19,130 nucleotides of DNA from Anaerolineaceae bacterium (GCA_003158355.1 PMIV01000238.1:1654-20783); one strand, 5' to 3'; shown: positions 6,725 to 14,052, counted from the stretch's first letter. The notes: generated by a model not told the origin, from the letters alone. Numbers and translations: made by a program.

Positions 6725-8284
6725 ATGAAACAAATAGAGACACAAAAAGGTCAAATTCTGATAATCCTCGCTCTGGCAATGGTTGTCTTGCTGGGGTTCA
6801 CGGCAGTGGCAGTCGACGGCAGCAAAGTCTATAACCAGCGTCGTCAGGATCAGGCAACAGCAGATTCAACCGTACTTAGTAATGCGTACCAAATCGCCAA
6901 GTCAGGTTTTACCTGCCCGGCAAGTGGTGTTCCTGCGTTAACTGCAACAACTGCAACCAGCGGGACAACGACAACGGCAACGACATATCCGAGTTGTACC
7001 TCTTCAGGGTCAACCATAACCATTAATATTCACACGGTTGTGACGTCTACTGTCAATACTTATTTCCTGAAAGTGATCTCAAAACAACCTACCAGTACAA
7101 CTGCGGATGCTGTTGCAAAAGTAACTATTGGAACTGGTCCTTATGTTGGCGGTAATGCTCTTGTTGTGTTGGGAACCGACTGCACAACTTCCGACGTAAG
7201 TACTACAGGCGGAATATATACTTCGGGAGCAGCTAAAATCACTGGAACAGGAGGTGGAATTTATTCTAACTCATGTATAAGTGCGGAAAATAGTAGTACT
7301 CCTATTACCGATACAAGTGGAACGATAACCTACGTGACTACAGTAACAAATCCCGTGTGGATGTCACCTACACCTGTAAAGTCTTCGACGACAATCACTG
7401 CCCCGGTTATTCCAGTAAATGATCCGCCCGGTCCACCAACATGCAGCGGACCTTCTTATGGGGCTGTATCAGTTAACAATTCAGGAGGCACAATTTATCC
7501 CGGAACTTATGATTCAATTTCATGGACCAGTAATGGAGTTGGAGATTTAACCTTGTCCCCAACGAATACAGACGGAACCAGCGGTGTATATTGTATCAGT
7601 GGATCATTTTATGCCGATAATGGGGCAGCAAATTTAATCATGAATGGGGTAACTTTGTATTTATCAGGTACAGGGGGGTTGACTGCAGGTGGCAGTATTG
7701 CCACTCAACTTGATAATAGTTTTGTTTATATTACTAATGGAAATTATGCTCCTGCTCAACGGACGTGGGCTGCCAGTAACAGCAAGGTTTATATCAAGAA
7801 AGGTAATTATATCCAAGGCGGATCAGTTGCGGTAACTATGAATAAAAGTTCAGTTTACTTATCTGAGGGTAATTTTGAAAATGGAAATGGTAGTTTTACC
7901 GCCCAAAATTTTACTGTCATTATCCGAAAAGGGAATTTTATTCTGGATAATGGTGCTTATGGCGTGAATATGTCTGCGCCAACTTGTAATGATAGTACTT
8001 GCGGGGTTGGGCCTTCTATACAAGGGGTTTTAGTATGGATGGATCCGGCTTATACTCATGCTTTTACCATTGCTAATGGAAATGGGGCTCATACATTAAA
8101 TGGTACAATCTATGCGCCGACTGCAATTGCGAGTATGAGCGGTGGAACAGCTGCAGATTTATTTCAAGCACAACTTATTGTACAAAAACTTTCCATGCAA
8201 AATAGCGGTACGATTTCTTTGAATACATCTGGAGCGAATCTATATCAATCCGGTGGAGCTACTTCCATCGACTTGTTGAAGTAA
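6725..8284 (+). CDS. Tad-domain (TadG-like) secreted protein with beta-helix-like repeats
   Basis: The ATG at 6725 is preferred over the GTG at 6704 because GAGG (6716-6719) lies at ideal distance; this gives 519 residues. The N terminus 'KGQILIILALAMVVLLGFTA' continuing 'VAVDGSKVYNQRR' (about 8-40) is the PF13400-type Tad segment found in TadG pilus-assembly proteins. The long exported part is Ser/Thr/Gly/Asn-rich. Around residues 329-405, four strand-turn units of roughly 22 residues appear, each of the type 'xxxVYIxxGNY' or 'VIIRKGNF', which suggests a right-handed beta helix. This region is visibly AT-richer than the neighbouring replication genes. It could be a surface or pilus-tip protein. 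It ends 16 bases before a strong terminator. Confidence 0.75.
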   Translation: MKQIETQKGQILIILALAMVVLLGFTAVAVDGSKVYNQRRQDQATADSTVLSNAYQIAKSGFTCPASGVPALTATTATSGTTTTATTYPSCTSSGSTITINIHTVVTSTVNTYFLKVISKQPTSTTADAVAKVTIGTGPYVGGNALVVLGTDCTTSDVSTTGGIYTSGAAKITGTGGGIYSNSCISAENSSTPITDTSGTITYVTTVTNPVWMSPTPVKSSTTITAPVIPVNDPPGPPTCSGPSYGAVSVNNSGGTIYPGTYDSISWTSNGVGDLTLSPTNTDGTSGVYCISGSFYADNGAANLIMNGVTLYLSGTGGLTAGGSIATQLDNSFVYITNGNYAPAQRTWAASNSKVYIKKGNYIQGGSVAVTMNKSSVYLSEGNFENGNGSFTAQNFTVIIRKGNFILDNGAYGVNMSAPTCNDSTCGVGPSIQGVLVWMDPAYTHAFTIANGNGAHTLNGTIYAPTAIASMSGGTAADLFQAQLIVQKLSMQNSGTISLNTSGANLYQSGGATSIDLLK

Positions 8285-8300
8285 TCTTCTTTGGATTAGA

Positions 8301-8336
8301 AAAATTCCCCATCTTGTAAAATGGGGAATTTTTTTT
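8301..8336. terminator. Bidirectional intrinsic terminator between Tad-like operon and response regulator
   Basis: A perfect 12-base stem, AAAATTCCCCAT (8301-8312) with its complement (8321-8332) and an 8-base loop, is followed by a T run to 8336. On the minus strand the stem sits immediately beyond the response-regulator stop (8335-8337), with T residues after it, so it can serve both convergent genes. Confidence 0.9.
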
Positions 8337-9042
8337 AAATTATTTCCGGGTCAATTCTTTTTCGATGAACGGGCCGCGTGGTGGTATCCAGGTCGAGTCG
8401 GTAGCCCACACCGCGAATGGTCTTGATATATTTAGGGTGGCGCGGATTTTCTTCGATGGCCTGCCGCAGCCAGCTCATGTGCACATCCAGGGAGCGGGTA
8501 TCTCCGGTATAGGTGGTTTCCCAGGCTTCGCAGAATAGTTTTTCGCGGTCCACCACTTCACCGGGATGATCCATCAGAATGCGCAGCAGAAGGACCAGGC
8601 GGGGTGTGAGCTGGATCTGTCTGCCGTCGCAGACCACACGCCGTTGTTCGGCATCCAACTGGAAAGGACCCACAGTCACCGCATCATTATTTTGCAGGGG
8701 TAAGAGCTGCTTCACCCGGTTGACCAATTTTTGCATGGTAAACGGCAGTACTAAAATGATGTTGGCGCCGGCTTTGTCGCTGGTATCAGCATCTTGATTG
8801 ACAATGAGAATGATGGGAAGATCATTCTTTTTCTCTTGCAGAGATTGGCAAATTCGTTTGCCGGTGGAGCGCATTGAAGACGCATCCACTATTGCCAGGT
8901 CAGGGTTGGAGGTTTCCAGGCGTTCCAGCGCAGCGGCCCCACTGGGGGCACTTTCGACCAGATACCCTTTTTTGGCCAGCCCGGTGGTAAAAGAAGGGTG
9001 GTCAATATGTTTACCTTCAACTAAAAGGATCGTATTCTTCAT
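8335..9042 (-). CDS. OmpR/PhoB-family response regulator with degenerate receiver
   Basis: A 235-residue protein. The C-terminal half (about 122-218) is a clear OmpR/PhoB winged helix: 'LTPRLVLLLRILMDHPGEVV' (145-164), 'RSLDVHMSWLRQAIE' (183-197) and the closing 'YIKTIRGVGYRL' (205-216). The N-terminal half has receiver fold features and the phospho-acceptor position D53 ('AIVDASS'), but one of the two metal-binding acids is Gly (E9-G10), the conserved Thr/Ser after strand 4 is Val (V81), and the invariant Lys before Pro-Phe is Leu (L98-P99-F100). It may therefore be poorly phosphorylated or phosphorylation-independent. No histidine kinase gene lies nearby, so it is an orphan. It converges on the pilin-like operon; its targets are unknown. 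Confidence 0.88.
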   Translation of the reverse strand: MKNTILLVEGKHIDHPSFTTGLAKKGYLVESAPSGAAALERLETSNPDLAIVDASSMRSTGKRICQSLQEKKNDLPIILIVNQDADTSDKAGANIILVLPFTMQKLVNRVKQLLPLQNNDAVTVGPFQLDAEQRRVVCDGRQIQLTPRLVLLLRILMDHPGEVVDREKLFCEAWETTYTGDTRSLDVHMSWLRQAIEENPRHPKYIKTIRGVGYRLDLDTTTRPVHRKRIDPEII

Positions 9043-9320
9043 CGTAATATATTTACCTGTTTTAAAAAAATTATTTAATATTTACAGTAAGTAGTATTAA
9101 AAGAAAGATTTGACTTAATTAATTAAGAAATCAGTCCTTGATTTTAATTCAAAATCAGTAATTAATTAAAGACATTTTCAAGCAAATATCTGAAAACAAA
9201 TCAGGATTGCTTCATCTTGCCCCCATGCGTATATGTATGTTTCCCTGATGTCATTGCCTTATAACAATTACATTACCAATAATCGCCTCACCACTTGTTT
9301 AGTAAAAATATTATACCGCA

Positions 9321-9337
9321 AACTTAAAGAAACTTAA
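9321..9337 (+). promoter_or_regulatory. Tandem AACTTAA direct repeat, candidate OmpR-type binding site
   Basis: AACTTAA occurs at 9321-9327 and again at 9331-9337, exactly one helical turn (10 bases) apart. OmpR/PhoB-family winged-helix regulators bind such head-to-tail half sites with 10-11 base periodicity. The response-regulator gene lies 280 bases away in divergent orientation. Binding is inference. Confidence 0.35.
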
Positions 9338-9449
9338 GATAGAAGTATTGTTCTCTTTTACATCCGATCTGGTTTATGCAGTGGGGGGTGTTCTAGAACC
9401 TTGATACTGTGACTGGGCCTCAAGAAAAACCGGGTAATTTCGGTCTCAG

Positions 9450-9478
9450 TTGCATGTGTGTATCCGGCATGTTAGAAT
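9450..9478 (+). promoter_or_regulatory. Sigma-70-type promoter for the DUF151-dnaB operon
   Basis: TTGCAT (9450-9455) and TAGAAT (9473-9478) are separated by 17 bases; the -10 has a TG extension (TGTTAGAAT). The predicted start of transcription is near 9485, about 24 bases before the ATG at 9509, which is preceded by GGAGAG (9500-9505). Confidence 0.65.
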
Positions 9479-9508
9479 TGAAGCAGTATTTAGATCAATG
9501 GAGAGAAC

Positions 9509-10108
9509 ATGTCGAAGATGGTTGAAGTAATGATTGACAGTGTGCGGGTGAGTCTGACCAGCCAGCAGAGAATTGTACTGCTGCGCCTGTTGGATGAAAA
9601 CAAATATCTGCCAATTTGGATCGGACCTTTTGAAGCGGAAGCGATCACCATCGCATTGCAAGAAATTGAGATGGCTCGACCGCAAACTCATGACCTGATT
9701 CTTCAAACTCTTGCCCAGATGAATGCTCGCCTGGTGAGGGTTGAAGTTGTTTCGCTCAAGAAAGATGTATTTTACGGCAATTTGGTGATCGAGAGCGAGG
9801 ATAAGACGATCGAAATCGATTCCCGTCCCTCCGATTCCATTGCCCTGGCGGTAAGAGCGCATGTACCCATTTTGGTGGCCAGTGATATTATCGATGAAGC
9901 AGGGATCGTCGTCGAACCGGATATTCAGGTGGATCAAACTGAAGCAGAAGAACCTTCTAATGAGACCCCCCAGCAAGAGGCGGATTCGAAAAAGCGATTA
10001 TCGGTGTACGAAGATTTTTTGCAAAACCTCGATTTCGATGACCAGGATGATGAAATGGGAGACGAACCTCCCTCTCCCGATTCGCCGAATTCGCCGGAAG
10101 ACAAATAA
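9509..10108 (+). CDS. Bifunctional nuclease family protein (DUF151) with acidic C-terminal tail
   Basis: A 199-residue protein. Residues about 4-135 fit the DUF151/BFN fold: 'VMIDSVRVSL' at the start, 'RIVLLRLLDENKYLPIWIGP' (20-39), 'EAEAITIALQ' (41-50), and the family hallmark 'DSRPSDSIALAVRA' (about 108-121). The last 50 residues are low-complexity and strongly acidic (many Asp/Glu, Pro and Ser), unlike compact bacterial members or those fused to a UVR domain. Plant BFN proteins and a Thermotoga member are reported as having nuclease activity; the role in bacteria is not settled. The gene lies 31 bases upstream of dnaB behind the promoter at 9450-9478 and is probably co-transcribed with it, hinting at a link to DNA metabolism. 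Confidence 0.88.
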   Translation: MSKMVEVMIDSVRVSLTSQQRIVLLRLLDENKYLPIWIGPFEAEAITIALQEIEMARPQTHDLILQTLAQMNARLVRVEVVSLKKDVFYGNLVIESEDKTIEIDSRPSDSIALAVRAHVPILVASDIIDEAGIVVEPDIQVDQTEAEEPSNETPQQEADSKKRLSVYEDFLQNLDFDDQDDEMGDEPPSPDSPNSPEDK

Positions 10109-10139
10109 AAAGCCAACCTTTTCTAGATAAGGGCGAAAC

Positions 10140-11543
10140 ATGAGTGATTTTTCTTCGATGGATGAGCATATCTCGACTGAGATCCAGTCTCAACCAAACA
10201 GCCGCGAAGCCGAAGAGGCCGTTTTGGGTTCGGTGTTGATCTACCCCGAATCTTATTATGATATTGCCCAGGTGATCCAGGCGGATGATTTTTACGTGAT
10301 CCGCAACCAATGGATCTGGGAATCATTCACACGCATGCACGACCGGCGCGCGCCTATCGATCTTCTGACGGTCTCGGAAGATCTGGAGGAGCGCAACCAG
10401 TTGTCTGAGATCGGCGGGCAGGCTTACCTGGTCTCGCTGCTGAATCAGACTCCGAGCGCCATGCATGCTGAAGCCTATGCCAAAATTGTCGAGCAAAATG
10501 CCATCCGCCGCAGAATGTTGGCGGCTGCCAATGATTTGGCCAAGCTGGCATATGACCAGGAAAAACCGGTCGATACCATTATCGATGAAGCTGAAAAAGA
10601 TATTTTTGGCTTGAGCGAACGCCGGGTCAAACACGACCTGGTGCCGATCTCCCAGGTGGTCAGCGAGACGTACGATCACGTTTCAGAGCTTTCACAGCGC
10701 GACGAAGAAATCTTCGGCGTGCCTACCGGCTTGATCGACCTGGATAAACTTCTGGGCGGGTTACAAAAATCCGATCTGCTCATCGTGGCCGGGCGCCCGG
10801 GTTCAGGTAAGACCGGCTTTTTACTCTCGGTAGCCAAAAACGCTGCCCAGAAACATAAAAAACATGTGGCCATCTTCTCGCTGGAAATGTCGAACGAACA
10901 ACTGGTGCAGCGCTTGATCGCGCAGGAGACCCGCATCGACACCCAGCGGCTGCGCACCGGCAAGCTGCAGGAACACGAATGGGAGCTGTTCACAGCGGCT
11001 ACTGAAGTACTTGGCGATACTCATATCTGGTTGGACGACACTCCGGCCATTACCCCGATGCAATTACGCACCAAATGCCGCCGGCTGCACATGGAATATC
11101 AACTGGATTTGGTCATTGTGGACTACCTGCAGTTGATGGGCAGCGACAGCCGCACCGATAACCGTGTACAGGAAGTTTCGAATATTTCGCGTAACCTGAA
11201 GGTGCTGGCCAGGGAATTGAACGTGCCGGTCCTCACCGCGGCTCAGCTCTCGCGCGCAGTGGAACAGCGGGTAGATAAACGCCCGGTGCTTTCGGACCTG
11301 CGCGAATCTGGCTCACTGGAACAGGATGCCGATATCGTCATGTTCATTCACCGACCAGACGCAATGGAAAAAGATAATCCGCGCCAGAACATTGCCGAGT
11401 TGATCGTGGCCAAGCATCGTAACGGCCCCACCCACCCTGGTATTGAACTGGTCTTTCTCAACAATCTGGCTCGGTTTGAGAATGCCGCTCCGCCCGTGGG
11501 TGGATATGAAAAAGACAATAAACATGCCGGAGTCAAGAAATAA
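10140..11543 (+). CDS. dnaB: Replicative DNA helicase DnaB
   Basis: A 467-residue protein of normal DnaB length. The N-terminal domain (about 18-125, 'NSREAEEAVLGSVL' onward) mediates hexamer and primase contacts, and the RecA-like domain (about 190-455) carries Walker A GRPGSGKT (218-225), catalytic E249 in 'FSLEMS', Walker B 'LVIVDYLQLM' (324-333), Q369 in 'TAAQLSR' and 'KHRNGPTHPG' near the end, which holds the arginine-finger region. No intein or insertion is present. It unwinds the replication fork as a homohexamer. The ATG has AAGGG upstream, and the stop overlaps the start of the DnaD-like gene by one base (TAATG, 11541-11545). Sharing an operon with DnaD- and DnaC-like genes points to dedicated loading partners. 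Confidence 0.96.
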   Translation: MSDFSSMDEHISTEIQSQPNSREAEEAVLGSVLIYPESYYDIAQVIQADDFYVIRNQWIWESFTRMHDRRAPIDLLTVSEDLEERNQLSEIGGQAYLVSLLNQTPSAMHAEAYAKIVEQNAIRRRMLAAANDLAKLAYDQEKPVDTIIDEAEKDIFGLSERRVKHDLVPISQVVSETYDHVSELSQRDEEIFGVPTGLIDLDKLLGGLQKSDLLIVAGRPGSGKTGFLLSVAKNAAQKHKKHVAIFSLEMSNEQLVQRLIAQETRIDTQRLRTGKLQEHEWELFTAATEVLGDTHIWLDDTPAITPMQLRTKCRRLHMEYQLDLVIVDYLQLMGSDSRTDNRVQEVSNISRNLKVLARELNVPVLTAAQLSRAVEQRVDKRPVLSDLRESGSLEQDADIVMFIHRPDAMEKDNPRQNIAELIVAKHRNGPTHPGIELVFLNNLARFENAAPPVGGYEKDNKHAGVKK

Positions 11544-12214
11544 TGGTCCCGTTCAAAGGGTTTGACGATTCGCCTTCTGCGGGCATCTCCGTGCCTGAAC
11601 TCTTTTTTACAGGCGTCTTGCCCCGCATCGAATCACTGGATGAATTAAAGATCTGCCTGCAGTTCTTTCGCTGGCTCAAAGGTCAACCTGGTCCGGATAA
11701 GTACGTACCCCAAGAAACGATATTGGAACAAGCCGCCGCAGAAAACCCAACCCTCACGAGCGAGCGAATCATCAACGCACTCACCCAGGCCTGCGAACAT
11801 GGTGTGCTGGTACAGGCCAGCTATGAACAAGAGGCCCTCTATTTTTTGAATACACCGCGGGGGCGGGCAGTTCAGCGGGCCATTGCCAAAGGGGTCTGGA
11901 GGCCAGATTCCAATAGGGTGTCTGTAGGGCAGCCGCAGCGGCCGAATCTCTATCAGCTTTACGAACAAAATATTGGCCCGCTCACGCCTATCCTCTCGCA
12001 GGTACTGTCGGATGCGGAGAACACCTACCCGGCCGACTGGCTGGAAGAAGCCATCAGCCTGGCAGTAAAAAAGAACGTGCGCAACTGGAACTACGTGGAA
12101 GCGATCTTGCGCTCCTGGAAGGAGAAAGGACGCAATGAAACGGATAGACGAGACAATAAAGAAAATCCAAGGAACTACATCGAGGGTGAACTTGCCGACT
12201 ACATCAAACACTGA
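11543..12214 (+). CDS. DnaD-domain replication protein
   Basis: A 223-residue protein. Residues about 15-120 form a winged-helix-like N-terminal domain ('LTSERIINALTQACEHGVLV'). Residues about 136-195 match the DnaD/DnaB_2 C-terminal helical domain ('LYEQNIGPLTPILSQVL', 139-155), including the Y-x3-I-x3-W motif (Y184, I188, W192) implicated in DNA binding by Bacillus DnaD. Firmicutes DnaD and DnaB(Bsu) remodel origin DNA and help recruit the helicase loader. Here it lies between the replicative helicase and a DnaC-like ATPase, translationally coupled to both: its start overlaps the dnaB stop (TAATG), and its last 26 codons overlap the next gene in another frame. The recognisable domain ends just before that overlap, so the tail may be non-essential. 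Confidence 0.85.
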   Translation: MVPFKGFDDSPSAGISVPELFFTGVLPRIESLDELKICLQFFRWLKGQPGPDKYVPQETILEQAAAENPTLTSERIINALTQACEHGVLVQASYEQEALYFLNTPRGRAVQRAIAKGVWRPDSNRVSVGQPQRPNLYQLYEQNIGPLTPILSQVLSDAENTYPADWLEEAISLAVKKNVRNWNYVEAILRSWKEKGRNETDRRDNKENPRNYIEGELADYIKH

Positions 12215-13526
12215 AAAAGAGCCGGTTTGCCCCATTTGCGGCGGCATCGGTTTTATCCGTCAAGACTTACCGATCGACGACCCGGATTTTGGCAAATTAA
12301 AGCCGTGCGTGTGCCAGCAGCATAAAAGCAATCGGGCGGAACAAACACGTTTGTACAAGATGAGCAACCTGGACTCGTTTAAGAAGATGACCTTCGAGTC
12401 CTTTTCTGTGCAGGGGCGCTTGGGGTTGGGTGACGAGCAGATATTTTCACTGCAGAACGCGCTCAGCCATTCGCGCCAGTTTGCTGCTTCACCCAAGGGC
12501 TGGCTGCTGCTCTCTGGCAGCTACGGCTGCGGCAAGACCCATCTGGCGGCTGCGATCGCCAATACCTGCGTGGAATACGGCATGGCGACCATCTTTTTAA
12601 CTGTCCCCGATCTGTTGGACTGGCTGCGTTATTCGTATGACGCGGCGGATTCCACCTTTGAACAGCGTTTTGAAGAGATACGCAATGTGAATCTGTTGGT
12701 GCTGGATGACCTGGGAGCGCAAAATGCCACTCCCTGGGCGGCAGAAAAACTCTTTCAGATCATCGATTACCGCTACATCCGGCGTCTGCCGTTGGTGGTC
12801 ACTTCCAATCAACGGCTTGAAGACCTGGATGACCGCATCCGCTCACGCCTGCAGGATCCGGAAATATCGACGCAAGTCAGTATCACCGCGCCGGACTATC
12901 GTTCACCGGTGCGCGATGTCTATGATCCGTTGGTGCACCAACTACAGCTTCTCAACGAACGTACTTTTGGCAACTTCAGCCTGCGCGAGCCGGAGCATTT
13001 AAGTGCTGAAGCTCAAGCGAGTTTGGAAAGCGCCTATCGGGCGGCAAATGATTTCGCTGAACAGCCCAGAGGCTGGTTGATGCTGGTCGGCGGGTACGGC
13101 AGCGGGAAGACCCATCTTGCGGCAGCGGTTGGCAATTATCGCAAAGGTATGGGCGACGATCCGGTCTTTGTGGTAGTCCCCGACCTGTTGGACCACCTGC
13201 GCGCCACCTTTGGCCCTTCGAGCAACGTGTCTTATGATGATCTTTTTCAACGGGTGAAAACAACGCCGCTACTCATTCTGGATGATTTGGGCACTCAGAG
13301 CGCGACACCGTGGGCGCGGGAAAAACTGTACCAGATCTTCAATGAGCGTTATAACGCCAAGCTGCCCACCGTCATCACCACTTCTGAAAAGATCGAGAAT
13401 CTGGATGCGCGCATTCAAAGCCGCATGCTGGATAACCGCCTGTGTAGTATTTACGCAATCCTGGCTCCGGCTTACCGGGGCGGCGGGGGCCCCCGGCTTG
13501 AGCAGCGTAAGACACGAACTCGTTAA
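12135..13526 (+). CDS. Tandem AAA+ helicase-loader-like ATPase (DnaC/DnaI type, zinc-finger N terminus)
   Basis: A 463-residue protein, about 1.5-2 times usual DnaC/DnaI length. The N terminus has C32-P-I-C35 and C58-V-C60, a probable zinc site like that of DnaI-type loaders. Two AAA+ modules follow. Module 1 (about 78-258): Walker A GSYGCGKT (128-135), Walker B LLVLDDLG (187-194), sensor TSN (223-225), R234/R238. Module 2 (about 268-447): GGYGSGKT (319-326), LLILDDLG (379-386), TSE (416-418), R426/R430. Matching segments such as 'TPWAAEKLFQI' and 'TPWAREKLYQI' show an internal duplication of about 180 residues. The ATG lies 80 bases inside the DnaD-like gene with an AAGGAG-type ribosome site just upstream. 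It probably loads or remodels the DnaB helicase of the same operon; an IstB transposition helper is less likely without a transposase. Confidence 0.85.
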   Translation: MKRIDETIKKIQGTTSRVNLPTTSNTEKEPVCPICGGIGFIRQDLPIDDPDFGKLKPCVCQQHKSNRAEQTRLYKMSNLDSFKKMTFESFSVQGRLGLGDEQIFSLQNALSHSRQFAASPKGWLLLSGSYGCGKTHLAAAIANTCVEYGMATIFLTVPDLLDWLRYSYDAADSTFEQRFEEIRNVNLLVLDDLGAQNATPWAAEKLFQIIDYRYIRRLPLVVTSNQRLEDLDDRIRSRLQDPEISTQVSITAPDYRSPVRDVYDPLVHQLQLLNERTFGNFSLREPEHLSAEAQASLESAYRAANDFAEQPRGWLMLVGGYGSGKTHLAAAVGNYRKGMGDDPVFVVVPDLLDHLRATFGPSSNVSYDDLFQRVKTTPLLILDDLGTQSATPWAREKLYQIFNERYNAKLPTVITTSEKIENLDARIQSRMLDNRLCSIYAILAPAYRGGGGPRLEQRKTRTR

Positions 13527-13537
13527 TTAATCAAAAT

Positions 13538-13567
13538 AAAAATCCTTTCCAATCGGAAAGGATTTTT
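13538..13567. terminator. Bidirectional intrinsic terminator after the helicase operon
   Basis: A 13-base perfect stem, AAAAATCCTTTCC (13538-13550) and its complement (13555-13567) around the loop AATC, is followed by further T residues. It lies between the stop of the tandem AAA+ gene (13526) and the stop of mscL on the opposite strand (13572), so it can serve both. Confidence 0.92.
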
Positions 13568-13571
13568 TAAA

Positions 13572-14015
13572 TCACTTGAGCGGTTTTAGCTCAGATGTGC
13601 AGTTGGGGCAGCGGCTAGCTTTGACTGAGACCTGCGTGCAGCAGTAAGGACATTCGCGCGTGCTGGGTGCGACCGGCGCGGCTGGTTTAACCGTTAATCG
13701 GTTTATCTGGCGGATGAGTAGAAAAATGATGAAGGCAACGATCAAAAAGTCGATGACCGTGTTCAGAAAGAGACCGTAATTGATGGTGGCTGCGCCTGCT
13801 GTCTGGGCCTCTTTGAGGTTGGCAAAGGGCTTTCCGCTCAGGTTAAGATACAGATTTGAAAAATCAACCTTCCCGAGCAGCAGGCCAATGGGAGGCATGA
13901 TAATGTCATTTACCAACGAAGTGATGATCTTTCCGAAGGCGCCGCCAACGATGACCCCGATTGCCAGGTCCATCACGTTCCCGCGTAAGGCAAATTCTTT
14001 AAATTCTTTCAACAT
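13572..14015 (-). CDS. mscL: Large-conductance mechanosensitive channel with C-terminal zinc ribbon
   Basis: A 147-residue protein. Residues 1-107 are a standard MscL: '[20 protein letters not shown]' (1-20) followed by '[17 protein letters not shown]' forms the amphipathic N helix and first membrane helix, '[12 protein letters not shown]' (37-48) the periplasmic turn, and about 82-103 the second membrane helix. The channel opens under membrane tension to release solutes on hypo-osmotic shock. In place of the usual cytoplasmic helix bundle there is a Pro/Ala linker and a zinc-ribbon-like end with C122-x2-C125 and C136-x2-C139. An AGAGGTG ribosome site precedes the ATG. It is monocistronic, with a terminator directly downstream. 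Confidence 0.95.
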   Translation of the reverse strand: MLKEFKEFALRGNVMDLAIGVIVGGAFGKIITSLVNDIIMPPIGLLLGKVDFSNLYLNLSGKPFANLKEAQTAGAATINYGLFLNTVIDFLIVAFIIFLLIRQINRLTVKPAAPVAPSTRECPYCCTQVSVKASRCPNCTSELKPLK

Positions 14016-14052
14016 GATTCACCTCTTATAAATGGATATAAAGCCGGTGCAA

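Larger units (their letters stand above)
9043..9508. other. AT-rich intergenic regulatory region between divergent genes
   Basis: This 466-base gap separates the response regulator (minus) from the DUF151-dnaB operon (plus). I see a 14-base palindrome CTTAATTAATTAAG (9114-9127), a 7-base-arm hairpin TGATTTT/AAAATCA (9139-9157), a tandem direct repeat at 9321-9337 and a 10-base palindrome GTTCTAGAAC (9390-9399), then a promoter at 9450-9478. No credible coding frame or RNA gene was recognised. Confidence 0.6.

Noticed and set aside
9509..10108. Open frames antisense to the DUF151 gene (9446-9976) as a gene
   Set aside because: They are shadows of a well-supported family member on the other strand and show no domain.
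12135..13526. Two adjacent helicase-loader genes rather than one tandem protein
   Set aside because: The frame is uninterrupted from 12135 to 13526 and there is no ribosome site plus start between the modules that would suggest separate genes.
12135..13526. IstB-type transposition helper (part of an IS21-like element)
   Set aside because: No IstA transposase or terminal repeats are nearby, and the operon context with dnaB and a DnaD-like gene favours a replication role.
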